From DASUPK01 sp963695675 (GTDB lineage: Bacteria; Actinomycetota; Thermoleophilia; Solirubrobacterales; 70-9), in the NCBI GenBank assembly GCA_963695675.1, contig CAVOGY010000005.1, positions 859,907-923,906 of the forward strand: DNA of 64,000 bases, given 5' to 3'. The number at the start of each line of letters is the position of its first letter. The stretch's first letter is position 1. Below, piece after piece: positions 51,439 to 60,061 of the stretch. A program made the position numbers and the translations under genes. The notes below the pieces were generated by a model. The model was given only the letters and a program-made list of their open reading frames with translations, did not search any database and was not told where the DNA came from.

Positions 51439-52224
51439 GTGTCCACTCAACCGTCGGCGCCGTCCCGGACGCTGACCGTTGCCGGTACCGAGGTTGCACG
51501 CATCGGGCTCGGCACCAATCGCCTCACCTCGACGCCCGAGAACCGCGCCTTCCTGCGGCAAGCCGTCGAGGCCGGCCTCGGCCTGATCGATACCGCTCAC
51601 GTCTATGCGGGCGGCGACAGCGAGCGCGCAATCGGCGAGGCGCTCTCGCCGAAGCCTGGCGGATTGGTGGTTGCGACGAAGGGCGGCTACAGCGGGAGCG
51701 GCAGCCCCGAGGCGCTCCGCGCGCAGATCGAGCAGAGCCTCGAGAGCCTCCGGACCGACGTGATCGATCTCTACTACCTGCATCGTGTCGACCCGCAGAT
51801 CCCTCTTGAGGAGAGCCTCGGCACGATCGCGGAGTACCGCGACGCGGGCAGGGTCAAGGAGATCGGGATCTCTGCCGTCGACCTCGAGCAGATCGAGGCC
51901 GCCCGCAAGGTCGCGCCGATCGCGGCGGTTCAGAATCACTACAACGTCGCCGAGCGAAGCTCGGACGACATCGTCGACTACTGCGAGGAGAACGGGATGG
52001 TTTTCGTTCCGTACTACCCGCTCAAGGGAGCCTCGCCGGGGTCTCTCGGTGCGATCGCAGAGAGCCACAACGCATCCCCGGAGCAGATCGCGCTCGCCTG
52101 GCTGCTTCGCCGCTCGCCGGTCGTGCTGCCGATCCCGGGCACGCTGTCGATCGAGCACCTTCGCGAGAACCTCGGAGCGCTCGAGATCGAGCTCACGGAC
52201 GACGAGTTCGAAGCGCTCGCATAG
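51439..52224 (+). CDS. Aldo/keto reductase
   Basis: 261 residues from GTG 51439, a TIM barrel. GLGTNRLTSTPENRAFLRQAVEAGLGLIDTAHVYAGGDSERAIGEAL has the Asp and Tyr of the catalytic tetrad; VVATKGGYSG supplies the Lys; DLYYLHRVDPQIPLEES the His. SNPGTLSIEH-type end (PIPGTLSIEHLRENLGALEIEL) is the NADPH site. It is the short form, lacking some C-terminal loop residues. Substrate unknown. Confidence 0.9.
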   Translation: MSTQPSAPSRTLTVAGTEVARIGLGTNRLTSTPENRAFLRQAVEAGLGLIDTAHVYAGGDSERAIGEALSPKPGGLVVATKGGYSGSGSPEALRAQIEQSLESLRTDVIDLYYLHRVDPQIPLEESLGTIAEYRDAGRVKEIGISAVDLEQIEAARKVAPIAAVQNHYNVAERSSDDIVDYCEENGMVFVPYYPLKGASPGSLGAIAESHNASPEQIALAWLLRRSPVVLPIPGTLSIEHLRENLGALEIELTDDEFEALA

Positions 52225-52242
52225 CCGCCGACCCGCGAGGCG

Positions 52243-53235
52243 CTACCCGTCCGGGTACGGCTGCACCGGGATGCCGTGGTCCCTGTCCCGCGTGCCGAAC
52301 TCGTACGCCGCCGCCCCTGAGACCTCGAGGGTCTCCGTCGGCCGGCCGTCGAGCTCGACCTGCAGGTCGAGGTCCGAGATCGAGCAGTTGAGCGTGTTGT
52401 GCTCCGGGCCGACCGGGTCGGCGTAGATCCAGGCGACGAAGTCCTTGGCCGGCGCCCGGACGCTGCCGCTCACCGCCACGCCCTTGCCCTTGAGCCCGAA
52501 GCGCGCGCTCGTCGGCTGCTCTGAGATCTCGGTGCTCGGGATGTGGCCGAAGCCGCCGAGCCGATGCGGGGTGCCGTCCAGCATCAGCATTGCGTTGCCT
52601 ACCCACGGGGTGGTCGCCCCGCCCACCTTGATCCGGCCGACCGCCATGTCGAAGTAGTCCTCCGGTGAGCGGCCCTCGAAGCCGCAGCCCTGGACCCAGA
52701 CCCAGCGCTCGGCGTGCTCGACGCCCCAGTTGTGACCGATCATCCCGCGCCACCCCTGGACCTCGATCCGCTCGGCGTCCACCTCCAGCCGCCCGTTGAA
52801 GACCGCGTCCGGGTAGGGGCTCAGGAACTTGGTCTTGGGAAGCCGGGTGCGGTAGAGGAAGTCGCGCGGTAGGTGGTGGAAGGGCTCGTGCGAGTCGGCG
52901 AAGCTCAGGTCCCACTTGGCCTCGAGCACGTCCGTCGCGACGCGTCCGGTGGCGCGACCGTCGGTCAGAGTCGCGTCGGCGACGCGGATGTAGAAGTCGG
53001 GCGCGGCGGCAAGCTCGTCGGCGCCGAACTGGCGCTTGGTGGCGCGGGGCCCCGCGGCACTCGAGTCGAAGAGGACGAACCAGAGCGCACAGGTCGGAGC
53101 TTCCCCCGGGCGCTTGTGAACGGTATGACGGATCCAGGCGCCGCGGCCCCCGCCGGGCTGGGTGAGCTTCAGGTAGAGGCTCTCGTAGTGCCCGGCCTTC
53201 TCCGGGACGTCCGGGAATCGCGCCTTGGTGCGCAT
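52243..53235 (-). CDS. CrtC/AttH-like lipocalin-fold protein
   Basis: 330 residues. GWRGMIGHNWGVEHAERWVWVQGCGFEG is a motif shared by hydroxyneurosporene synthase (CrtC), AttH and tocopherol-cyclase-like proteins. The N-terminal KAGHYESLYLKLTQPGGGRGAWIRHTVHK and repeated beta strands support a double lipocalin-like fold. No carotenoid genes are nearby, so a pathway cannot be given. It has no signal peptide. It may be the last gene of the minus-strand unit that starts at PAP2 near 56.9 kb. Confidence 0.65.
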   Translation of the reverse strand: MRTKARFPDVPEKAGHYESLYLKLTQPGGGRGAWIRHTVHKRPGEAPTCALWFVLFDSSAAGPRATKRQFGADELAAAPDFYIRVADATLTDGRATGRVATDVLEAKWDLSFADSHEPFHHLPRDFLYRTRLPKTKFLSPYPDAVFNGRLEVDAERIEVQGWRGMIGHNWGVEHAERWVWVQGCGFEGRSPEDYFDMAVGRIKVGGATTPWVGNAMLMLDGTPHRLGGFGHIPSTEISEQPTSARFGLKGKGVAVSGSVRAPAKDFVAWIYADPVGPEHNTLNCSISDLDLQVELDGRPTETLEVSGAAAYEFGTRDRDHGIPVQPYPDG

Positions 53236-53269
53236 GGCCGCCGGGACGCTATCGCTCGACGCCTTCGAG

Positions 53270-54518
53270 TCAGGCGGTGAGGCGAGCCGCCCGCGAGCGG
53301 ACCTCCGCTACGAGCTCGTCGGCGGCAGGCACCACCCGGTCTCGCATCAGGACCCGTCCGGCGACCACGGTGGTGTCGACCACCGAGCCGCTCGCCGCGT
53401 AAACCAGGTCGGCGTCGAGGTCGCCGGCGGAGAGCTCGGGGTCCGAGCTGCGCAGGAGGAGGAAGTCGGCGGGCTGCCCCACATCGAGTCGGGTGCCCCC
53501 GAGCATCGGCGAGCGCAGGCCGCGCGCGATCGCCATGGCCTGACCGGCGGGCAGCGTCGAGGGGTCGCCGCTGGCGTGCTTCTGTCCCAGGGCGAAGAGC
53601 TTCACCTCCTCGAACATGTCGAGGTTGGAGTTCGAGGAGACGCCGTCAGTGCCGAGCCCGACGGCGACGCCAGCTCGCGCCGCCTCGGGATACGGAAAGA
53701 TCCCCCCGACGGCGAGCTTCATGTTGGCGGCGGGATTCGTGACCACGGTCGCGCCGCGTTCGGCGATCAGCTCCAGCTCTGCTTCGTCGAGCCAGATACC
53801 GTGCGCGAGCAGCGTCCGCGGTCCGAGGAAGCCGAGCTCGTCGAGATAGGCGGCAGGACGCTTACCGTGGGCCTCGAGGCAGTCAGTCACCTCCTGCTCG
53901 GTCTCGGCAAGATGGATCTGCAACGGAATCTGTCGCTCGGCGGCGACCTCGGCGATCCAGGCGAGCGACCCGGAGCTCACCGTGTAGATCGCATGCGGGC
54001 CGAGGCTGGGGCTGACGCGGGGGTTGGCCTCGGCGATCCGGTCGAGCGACTCGAGCACCTCGCCCCTCATTCCCTCGCCCCTGGCGGGGTCGAGTTGGTC
54101 GATCAGGACGCTGCTGATCGCCGCGCGCACCCCCGCGTCGACCGTCGCCCGGGCGGCCTCCACCCCGTGCCAGTACATGTCGAAGAAACGCGTGGTTCCC
54201 GAGCGGATCATCTCCAGGCACGCCAGGCGGGTACCCCAGTAGACGTCGTCCGGCTCGAGCTTCGCCTCCGCGGGCCAGATCCGGGTCCGCAGCCAGTCCA
54301 TCAGCGGCATGTCGTCGCCGAAGCCGCGAAAGAGGGTCATCGCGGCATGGGTGTGACCGTTCACCATCGGCGGGCTGAGCAGGAGGCCGTCCGCGTCGAT
54401 CACGTCGTCGCCGGCTTTGGGGTGCACGGACGGGCCCGAGCTCGGTGATCACCCCGTCCTCCACCCTCAGGCCGACCGCCTGCCCGCGGAGCACCGCGTC
54501 GGTGATCGCGAGGCTCAA
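53270..54518 (-). CDS. mtaD: Amidohydrolase, likely methylthioadenosine/S-adenosylhomocysteine deaminase (frameshifted N-terminus)
   Basis: The intact part from GTG 54427 has 385 residues. It contains MVNGHTHAAMTLFRGFGDDMPL (metal HxH), PHAIYTVSS, IHLAETEQEV, LLAHGIWLDE and LGTDGVSSNSNLDMFEE, the pattern of MTA/SAH deaminases. The N-terminal composite domain SLAITDAVLRGQAVGLRVEDGVITELGP is read in another frame, starting at TTG 54518 (TTGA overlap with the phosphorylase stop). Removing one base near 54431 joins them as ELGP-S-VHPKAGDD. The upstream phosphorylase makes methylthioadenosine salvage the likely pathway. Confidence 0.8.
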
Positions 54519-55261
54519 CTGAGCGGCGTCCCGGTGGCGAGGGCCGGCAGTACGGACTCGAGCGCGGCCGACAGGGTCTTTGAGGTGCGGTTCCGCCCGT
54601 GCTGATACTCCTCGACCGTCAGCGGCACGTTCGAGATGCCGTTGGCGAGGTTGTCGATCGTGCAGACGGCCGCGTACGCCAGCCCCGCCTCTCCGGCCAG
54701 CACCGTCTCGGCGGCGATCGTCATTCCGACGACGTCCGCGACCCTGGCCAGGGCCCGGACTTCGGCCGGCGTCTCGAAGCGCGGGCCGATCGTCTGCGCG
54801 TAGACGCCGCCGTCGACGAGCTCGGTCTCGCTGCGGTCCCGCCACGTATCAAGGATGACCTTGCGCCAGTCGGGATCGAAGCCGGGAATGGAGTGGCCTC
54901 GCGGGTCGTCGTAGAAGCTCGGGGCGATCTCCGGCGCGTAGAAGTCGTCGGGGCAGATCAGCGTGCCGACCTCGAGCCTCTCGTCAAGGCTCCCGGCGGA
55001 GCCCAGGGCGAGTACCCGGTTGCAGCCGAGCTCGCACACGGCGCGGACGTTGGCGCGGTGGTCGACGAGGTGGGCGGGGACGGTCCGGTCGAAGCGGTGC
55101 CGGGCGATCGCGACGGCCCCTCCGCCGTCGATCGCCTCGACCGGACGCGGGCCCCCCACGTCGACCACGACTCGGTCGCCCTCGATCGGCTCGGCGCCCT
55201 CGGGAAGGCTGTAGCCGTAGGTCAGCCCGAGGCGATCACCGGTCGGTCGAGGCGCCGTCAT
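54515..55261 (-). CDS. mtnP: Methylthioadenosine/methylthioinosine phosphorylase (PNP family)
   Basis: 248 residues from ATG 55261; GTG 55285 is an alternative. ALGSAGSLDERLEVGTLICPDDFY, TIGPRFETPAEVRALA and VVGMTIAAETVLAGEAGLAYAAVCTIDNLANG are PNP/MTAP-family signatures. With a deaminase-type amidohydrolase coupled directly downstream, the substrate may be methylthioinosine rather than methylthioadenosine. The gene sits 27 bases after ychF in a minus-strand operon. Confidence 0.88.
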   Translation of the reverse strand: MTAPRPTGDRLGLTYGYSLPEGAEPIEGDRVVVDVGGPRPVEAIDGGGAVAIARHRFDRTVPAHLVDHRANVRAVCELGCNRVLALGSAGSLDERLEVGTLICPDDFYAPEIAPSFYDDPRGHSIPGFDPDWRKVILDTWRDRSETELVDGGVYAQTIGPRFETPAEVRALARVADVVGMTIAAETVLAGEAGLAYAAVCTIDNLANGISNVPLTVEEYQHGRNRTSKTLSAALESVLPALATGTPLS

Positions 55262-55288
55262 CGTCGCGACTCTAGTCCGAGCCACCGG

Positions 55289-56362
55289 CTATGTCCTGAT
55301 GTGGACCACCTCGCCGTCGCGGACGACGTAGTTGCGGCCCTCGATCCGCAGCGTGCCGCGTTCGCGCGCGGCGGCGTACCCGCCGGCGTCGACCAGCTCT
55401 TCCCAGGCGATCACCTCGGCGCGGACGAAGGCGCGCTGGATGTCGGTGTGGACGCGGCCCGCAGCGTCATAGGCCGTGCCGCCACGGGGGAGAGTCCGCG
55501 CCATCGCCTCCTTGCCAGCATCCGCCGTGAAGAAGGTGATCAGGTCGAGGAGCTCGAACGCGGCGCGGATCAGGCGCTCGAGCCCAGACCGCTCGATGCC
55601 GAGCTCGTGACGCATCTCCTCCGCCTCGTCGGGATCGAGCTCGCCCAGCTCCGCCTCGACCCGCGCCGAGATCACCACCACCTTGGCCTCCATCTCGTCG
55701 GCATGTGCGACGAGGTCCGGCGGCGCCTCGGTCTCGCCCTCGTCGACGTTGACCACGTAGAGGACCGGCTTGGCGGTCAGGGGCGAGAGCTTGCGAAGAG
55801 CGTCCGGCGCAGCCTCCGGCACCGGGACCTCGCGCGCCGGGCGCCCGGCGGCCAGCGCCTCGACGATCCGGTCGAGCCAGTCGCGCTCGGCGATCGCCTC
55901 CTTGTCGCCCGATCGCGCCTCCTTGCTGACTCGCTCAAGGCGGCGCTCCGCGCTCTCGAGGTCGGCCGCGAGCAGCTCGGTCTCGACCAGCTCGGCATCC
56001 GCAACCGGGTCGATCCGCCCCTCGGGGTGGGCGACCGCGCCCGCGCCGTGAGCCCGGATCACGTGGCAGATCGCGTCCGTCTCCCGGATCGAGGCAAGGA
56101 ACTGGTTGCCGAGGCCCTCGCCCTGGGACGCGCCCTTGACCAGGCCGGCGATGTCGTGGAAGTCGATCGTCTCGTGCACGACCTCCGAGGAGCCGACCGT
56201 CTCTGCGACCGCCTCGATCCGCTCGTCAGGGACCTGGACGACGGCCACATTGGGCTCGACAGTGGTGAACGGATAGTCACCGGTCTCTGCCCCTGCAGCG
56301 GTCAGGGCGTTGAACAGCGTCGACTTGCCCGCGTTCGGGAGCCCGACGATCCCGATCTTCAT
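55289..56362 (-). CDS. ychF: Redox-regulated ATPase/GTPase YchF
   Basis: 357 residues. GIVGLPNAGKSTLFNALT is the P-loop and DIAGLVKGASQGEGLGNQFL is G3 with its following switch. VVNVDEGE occupies the place of NKxD, as in YchF/OLA1, which prefers ATP. The C-terminal TGS-like domain closes with FVRAEVIAWEELVDAGGYAAARERG and YVVRDGEVVHIRT. It is ribosome-associated and linked to stress responses in other bacteria. It lies 18 bases after PAP2 in the same operon. Confidence 0.95.
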   Translation of the reverse strand: MKIGIVGLPNAGKSTLFNALTAAGAETGDYPFTTVEPNVAVVQVPDERIEAVAETVGSSEVVHETIDFHDIAGLVKGASQGEGLGNQFLASIRETDAICHVIRAHGAGAVAHPEGRIDPVADAELVETELLAADLESAERRLERVSKEARSGDKEAIAERDWLDRIVEALAAGRPAREVPVPEAAPDALRKLSPLTAKPVLYVVNVDEGETEAPPDLVAHADEMEAKVVVISARVEAELGELDPDEAEEMRHELGIERSGLERLIRAAFELLDLITFFTADAGKEAMARTLPRGGTAYDAAGRVHTDIQRAFVRAEVIAWEELVDAGGYAAARERGTLRIEGRNYVVRDGEVVHIRT

Positions 56363-56380
56363 CGGCGGCGTCGCACCGGC

Positions 56381-56872
56381 CTAGAGCGGGGCGATCAGGC
56401 CGAGGCCGATGCCCAGCAACGCCCCGGCGATCACGTCGGACGGGTAGTGCATGCCGAGGTACGGACGGCAGGCGGCGATCGCGGCCGCCAGGACGTAGAG
56501 AATCGCCGCCTCGGGCGCGATCCGCGTCATCGCCGTCGCGCAGGCAAACGACGAGGTGGCGTGAGCCGAGGGGAAGCTGAGCGCACTCGGAGCGCCTCCC
56601 AGCGGCGGCAGACCCTCGAGCACCGGCCGCGGGCGCCTGACGATCAGCTTGACCGCATAGTTGAGGCCGATTGCGACCGGGCCGAGGATCCCCGCGAGGA
56701 TCCAGTCCTCGCCGTTGTCGGGGTTGGCGAAGGCGAGCACGATCCCGATCACCAGCCAAACGGCGCCGTACTCGCCGATCCTGCCCAGTCCCTTTGCGAC
56801 GGCTTCCGCCGTGGGCCCATGGAAGCGCGTCCGCATGGCGTAGAGCAGCCGACTGTCGAGGCGAGCAAGCAC
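56381..56872 (-). CDS. PAP2-family phosphatase
   Basis: 163-residue membrane phosphatase from GTG 56872. The three motifs are present: KLIVRRPRP, LSFPSAHATSS and RPYLGMHYPSDV. About five helices surround the active site, which faces outward in relatives. Typical substrates are undecaprenyl-diphosphate, phosphatidic acid or other lipid phosphates. First gene of the minus-strand operon leading to ychF and mtnP. Confidence 0.9.
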   Translation of the reverse strand: MLARLDSRLLYAMRTRFHGPTAEAVAKGLGRIGEYGAVWLVIGIVLAFANPDNGEDWILAGILGPVAIGLNYAVKLIVRRPRPVLEGLPPLGGAPSALSFPSAHATSSFACATAMTRIAPEAAILYVLAAAIAACRPYLGMHYPSDVIAGALLGIGLGLIAPL

Positions 56873-56936
56873 GGCGGCGCAGGATAAGGGGGCGCCGCAT
56901 TAGCGGCGTGCGGGCCTGATCCGCGACAATCGGTTC

Positions 56937-57929
56937 ATGGCCGAGACAGCCAACAGGGTGATGGTGCCCGGCTACCGGCACGTGCCCGGCAACCATTGCG
57001 GCTCGACCGCGCTGCGCAACCTGCTCGGCTTCCACGGCACAGAGATCTCCGAGGAGATGGCGTTCGGGCTCGGCGCGGGTGCCTGCTTCTACTACGTCGT
57101 CCTCGACGAGCACTCCCCGTCGCGCTTCACGAACGGCCGGGCGGCTCGGCTCGAGGAGAACTTCCTCGAGCTCACCGGCGCCCCGCTGCGCCTGAGCACC
57201 GACGCAGACCCGGAGGGCTCCTGGCAGATGGCGAGGGAGGCGGTGGACGAGGGGAGGCCCGTCCTGCTGCTCACCGACCTCTACTACCTCGATCACTACG
57301 GCCGCTCGGCCCACTTCCCCGGCCACGCGGTGGTCCTGGCCGGATACGACGAGGAGCTGGCTTGGCTCTCCGACACGGCCTTCGAGGACCTGCAGACCAC
57401 CTCGCTTGAGGGCTTGCGCGAGGCGCGGCATTCCCAGCAGCCGCTCTTTCCGCTGGAGGGCCACGCGATCGAGCTTCCGGAGGGCGTGGAGCTCGACCGC
57501 GATGACCTGCTTGCTCATGCACCAAAGGCGATCGAGCGGGCGGCCAGCCAGATGCTCGAGCCGCCGCTCGGCGACTTCGAGGGGCTGCCGGCGATGAGGC
57601 GCTTCGCCGCCGAGGTGGCCAGCTGGCCGGAAGTGGCCGAGGACTGGCAGTGGTGCGCGCGCTTTCTTTACCAGGTGGTCGAGCGGCGCGGGACCGGCGG
57701 GGGCAACTTCAGGCGGATGTATTCCCGCTTCCTGGAGGAGGCGGGCTTCGAGGAGTCAGCGCTCGCGGCCGAGGCCGCCGAGGACTGGAGCAACCTTGCC
57801 CTCGCCGCCCGGACCGCGAGCGAGCCTGAGCAGCCGGATCCCGAGCAGTGGCGGGCGCTGGGCGACGAGGCCGCGCGGGTGCTCGACGCCGAGGAGCGGC
57901 TCTGGGCCGCCCTCGCCGCGCGCGGCTAG
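56937..57929 (+). CDS. BtrH-N / DUF4872 domain protein
   Basis: 330 residues. The N-terminal half (PGNHCGSTALRNLLGFHGTEISEEMAFGLGAGACFYY) matches the BtrH N-terminal domain, a papain-like fold with Cys in NHCGSTAL and His in HFPGHAVVLAGYD. The C-terminal half is the DUF4872 helical region (RFAAEVASWPEV...). BtrH transfers an acyl group from a carrier protein in butirosin synthesis. No NRPS or PKS genes are near, so the role here is open. Confidence 0.82.
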   Translation: MAETANRVMVPGYRHVPGNHCGSTALRNLLGFHGTEISEEMAFGLGAGACFYYVVLDEHSPSRFTNGRAARLEENFLELTGAPLRLSTDADPEGSWQMAREAVDEGRPVLLLTDLYYLDHYGRSAHFPGHAVVLAGYDEELAWLSDTAFEDLQTTSLEGLREARHSQQPLFPLEGHAIELPEGVELDRDDLLAHAPKAIERAASQMLEPPLGDFEGLPAMRRFAAEVASWPEVAEDWQWCARFLYQVVERRGTGGGNFRRMYSRFLEEAGFEESALAAEAAEDWSNLALAARTASEPEQPDPEQWRALGDEAARVLDAEERLWAALAARG

Positions 57930-58538
57930 CCCTTCACGAACCTGGCGAAATACCCGAGGGCGTTGCCCACCCGTCGTTCGTAGGCGAGCCCGACCCCGCC
58001 GGCCCGCAGCCGCATCGGCGCGAGCCTGACGTAGTGCGGGTCCCCGAGCAGCTCTCCGACCACCAGCCGCCCGCCGGGCTTCAGCACCCGCTCCAACTCG
58101 CGAAGAGCCGCGTCCTGATCCGGGATCTCGCCGAGGACGGTGACCAGGAACGCGGCATCGTAGGTCCCGTCCTCGTAGGGCATCGCCGGTGGCGTCGGAC
58201 TGCGTGGGCGTCACGTTCGAAATTCCCCGCTCTCCGGCCCGTCTCATCGTGTGGTCGAGCATCTCCTGCTGGAGATCGAGGATGTCCACCTGGCCTCCGG
58301 GCTTGACCCACTCGGCGACGTCGAGCGTGTAGTAGCCGGTCCCGGGACCGACCTCGAGGATCCGCTCACCCGGCCGGGGGTCGAGTATCTCGCGAAGCCG
58401 CTGCCGGGTGATCAGCGGATGCGGCGCCTCGACCCAGAAGCGCTGCCCGTAGGGGCAGGCGGACGGGTTCTTCCGCCACCAGAGCGCCGCCCCGGCGACG
58501 CCGGCGGCAGCGCCGAGCACCAGGTGGCGCAGCTTCAT
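57926..58538 (-). CDS. SAM-dependent methyltransferase (frameshifted)
   Basis: One class I methyltransferase read in two frames. The first part, from ATG 58538, has a membrane-anchor-like N-terminus (LRHLVLGAAAGVAGAALWW), then ILEVGPGTGYYTLDVAEWV and VDILDLQQEMLDHTMRRA. After SDATG near 58195 the continuation MPYEDGTYDAAFLVTVLGEIPDQDAALRELERVLKPGGRLVVGE is in the next frame and ends at 57926. One extra base at the junction explains it. A repaired protein would be about 203 residues. The substrate is unknown. It is the last gene of the M20-DUF1385-mce operon. Confidence 0.75.
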
Positions 58539-58771
58539 CCGGTGAAGCCGATGCGATGCTCGCCCGGGGCGCCGCGGATGAATACGATCCGGGTCAGATC
58601 GAGGGTGACGGCGCCGTCCTCGCTCTCCAACTCGAACCAGCGGGCCGCTTCGGTCGAGCTCTTCGCGGTCGAGGAGATCTCCTTACGGAGCTCCTTCAGC
58701 TTCGCCTCGGCCACCCGGACGCCGATCACCTGGCCTCCGACGAAGCCGATCTCGACCCGCTCGGCCGCCAT
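58535..58771 (-). CDS. Small conserved-looking protein of unknown function
   Basis: 78 residues, overlapping mce (TGATG) and the methyltransferase start (ATGA), so it is translated with both. VEIGFVGGQVIGVRVAEAKLKELRKEISSTAKSSTEAARWFELESEDGAVTLDLTRIVFIR suggests a beta strand, a helix, then an Lsm/barrel-like set of strands. The pattern of a hydrophobic GGQVIGVRV strand followed by a charged helix is common in small actinobacterial proteins. I do not recognise a family. Confidence 0.7.
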   Translation of the reverse strand: MAAERVEIGFVGGQVIGVRVAEAKLKELRKEISSTAKSSTEAARWFELESEDGAVTLDLTRIVFIRGAPGEHRIGFTG

Positions 58772-59181
58772 CAGTGTCCCTCTGCAGGCTCGACGATTTC
58801 GGTCAGCACCCCGCCGGTGGAGCGCGGGTGAACGAAGGCGACTCGCGACTGCCGGATCCCGACCCGCGGCTCCGAATCGATCATCTCGATCCCCGCCTCC
58901 TTGAGCTTGCCGAGCACGCCCTCGATGTCGTCCACGGCGTAGGCGACGTGGTGCAGGCCCGGGCCCTTGTTGTCGAGGTACTTGCCGATCGGGGTGTCCG
59001 GCCCGAGCGGACGCAGCAGCTCGACATGACCCTCCCCGATGTCGAGCAGCACCGCCTCGACCCCCTGGCTCTCGACGGTCTCGCGGTGCGCCACCGGCAT
59101 CCCGAGGGTGCCCTCATAGAGGGCAACCGCCGCGTCGAGGTCATCGGTGGCGACGCCGATGTGGTCGATCCGGCCGAGCAC
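58771..59181 (-). CDS. mce: Methylmalonyl-CoA epimerase
   Basis: 136-residue VOC metalloenzyme from GTG 59181 that interconverts (R)- and (S)-methylmalonyl-CoA in propionate and odd-chain fatty-acid metabolism. GRIDHIGVATDDLDAAVALYEGTLGM gives the first His ligand, GPGLHHVAYAVDDIEGVL the second, and VHPRSTGGVLTEIVEP the Glu. LRPLGPDTPIGKYLDNKG is the typical CoA-binding segment. No mutase gene is in the window. It shares an operon with DUF1385 and a small protein. Confidence 0.92.
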   Translation of the reverse strand: MLGRIDHIGVATDDLDAAVALYEGTLGMPVAHRETVESQGVEAVLLDIGEGHVELLRPLGPDTPIGKYLDNKGPGLHHVAYAVDDIEGVLGKLKEAGIEMIDSEPRVGIRQSRVAFVHPRSTGGVLTEIVEPAEGH

Positions 59182-59191
59182 GCGCTTGAGT

Positions 59192-60061
59192 CTACGTCGC
59201 GGGCAGCGGATCGCCCTGCGCCCGCTCGCCGTCGGCTTCCTGCTCGACGCGGAGGATCTCGCGCAGCGCCGCCACCCCGACCTCGAGCTGCTCGGGAGTC
59301 GGCTCCTTCGTGGCGATCAGCCTCTGGATCTCGTAGCCCGGGCGATGGAAGGCGCGCGCGGCGGACGTATCGGAGTTGCGCTCACTCCAGGCGAACATCT
59401 CGGCGGCCAGCGAGGCGCTGGCGACCCCCACGGCCGCCCTGGCGAGCGGGCCGGGCCGCTCGAGCGCGCGCTCGAGCAGGAGCTGCCCCGCCGCCGAGAG
59501 CACCAGCATCGGGACGACCAGGTTGGACCCGCAACGATCGTGCTCCTTGGTGGCGGAGGCTGGATCGTCGGAGCCGGCCTCGTAGGCGCCGATCGCCTTG
59601 TGCTCGACCCCGTGGTAGGCGGCCAGGTCACGATCACTGAGCGCCACCATCGCGGGGGCGAGGCCGAGGGCCGCCTGCAGCAGCTCACGTGCCGCGCTCG
59701 AGCCCCGTCGTCGGAGCGCCCGGCTCGCGCTCGAGGCGACCAGCATCGCGCCGATCACCCGGATGTCCTCGAAGGGAAGCCGTGCGGCGCGCAGCCTCAT
59801 GCGCACGGTCGGGATCAGCATGAAGGCCTCTGCCAGCCTCAGCGGCCCGCGTAAGAGCGGCACCCGGGCGGCCAGGTCCGGAGCCAGCGCAGGCTTCCGG
59901 CCGGAGGCGACCTGGATCTCGCCGGAGTCATCCCGCGCGGCCGCCGACCATGAGGTGGGGCCGTGGATCAAGAGCCCGTTGCGCAGCGCCATCCCGCCGA
60001 GACGCAGGACGTAGTCCTCCTGCGCCGAGGCTTTGTCGCCGTTCTGGCTCGCGTCGCTCAC
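59192..60061 (-). CDS. DUF1385-family membrane protein
   Basis: 289 residues. The family core is visible as LRLGGMALRNGLLIHGP, then VALSDRDLAAYHGVEHKAIGAYE and HDRCGSNLVVPMLVLS; full families read AxHGAEHK and HxRCGT. Three to four membrane helices are predicted. The function is unknown, though the HGxEHK and HxRCG motifs suggest a metal site. The start ATG overlaps the M20 gene stop (ATGA), and mce follows after 10 bases. Confidence 0.82.
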   Translation of the reverse strand: MSDASQNGDKASAQEDYVLRLGGMALRNGLLIHGPTSWSAAARDDSGEIQVASGRKPALAPDLAARVPLLRGPLRLAEAFMLIPTVRMRLRAARLPFEDIRVIGAMLVASSASRALRRRGSSAARELLQAALGLAPAMVALSDRDLAAYHGVEHKAIGAYEAGSDDPASATKEHDRCGSNLVVPMLVLSAAGQLLLERALERPGPLARAAVGVASASLAAEMFAWSERNSDTSAARAFHRPGYEIQRLIATKEPTPEQLEVGVAALREILRVEQEADGERAQGDPLPAT

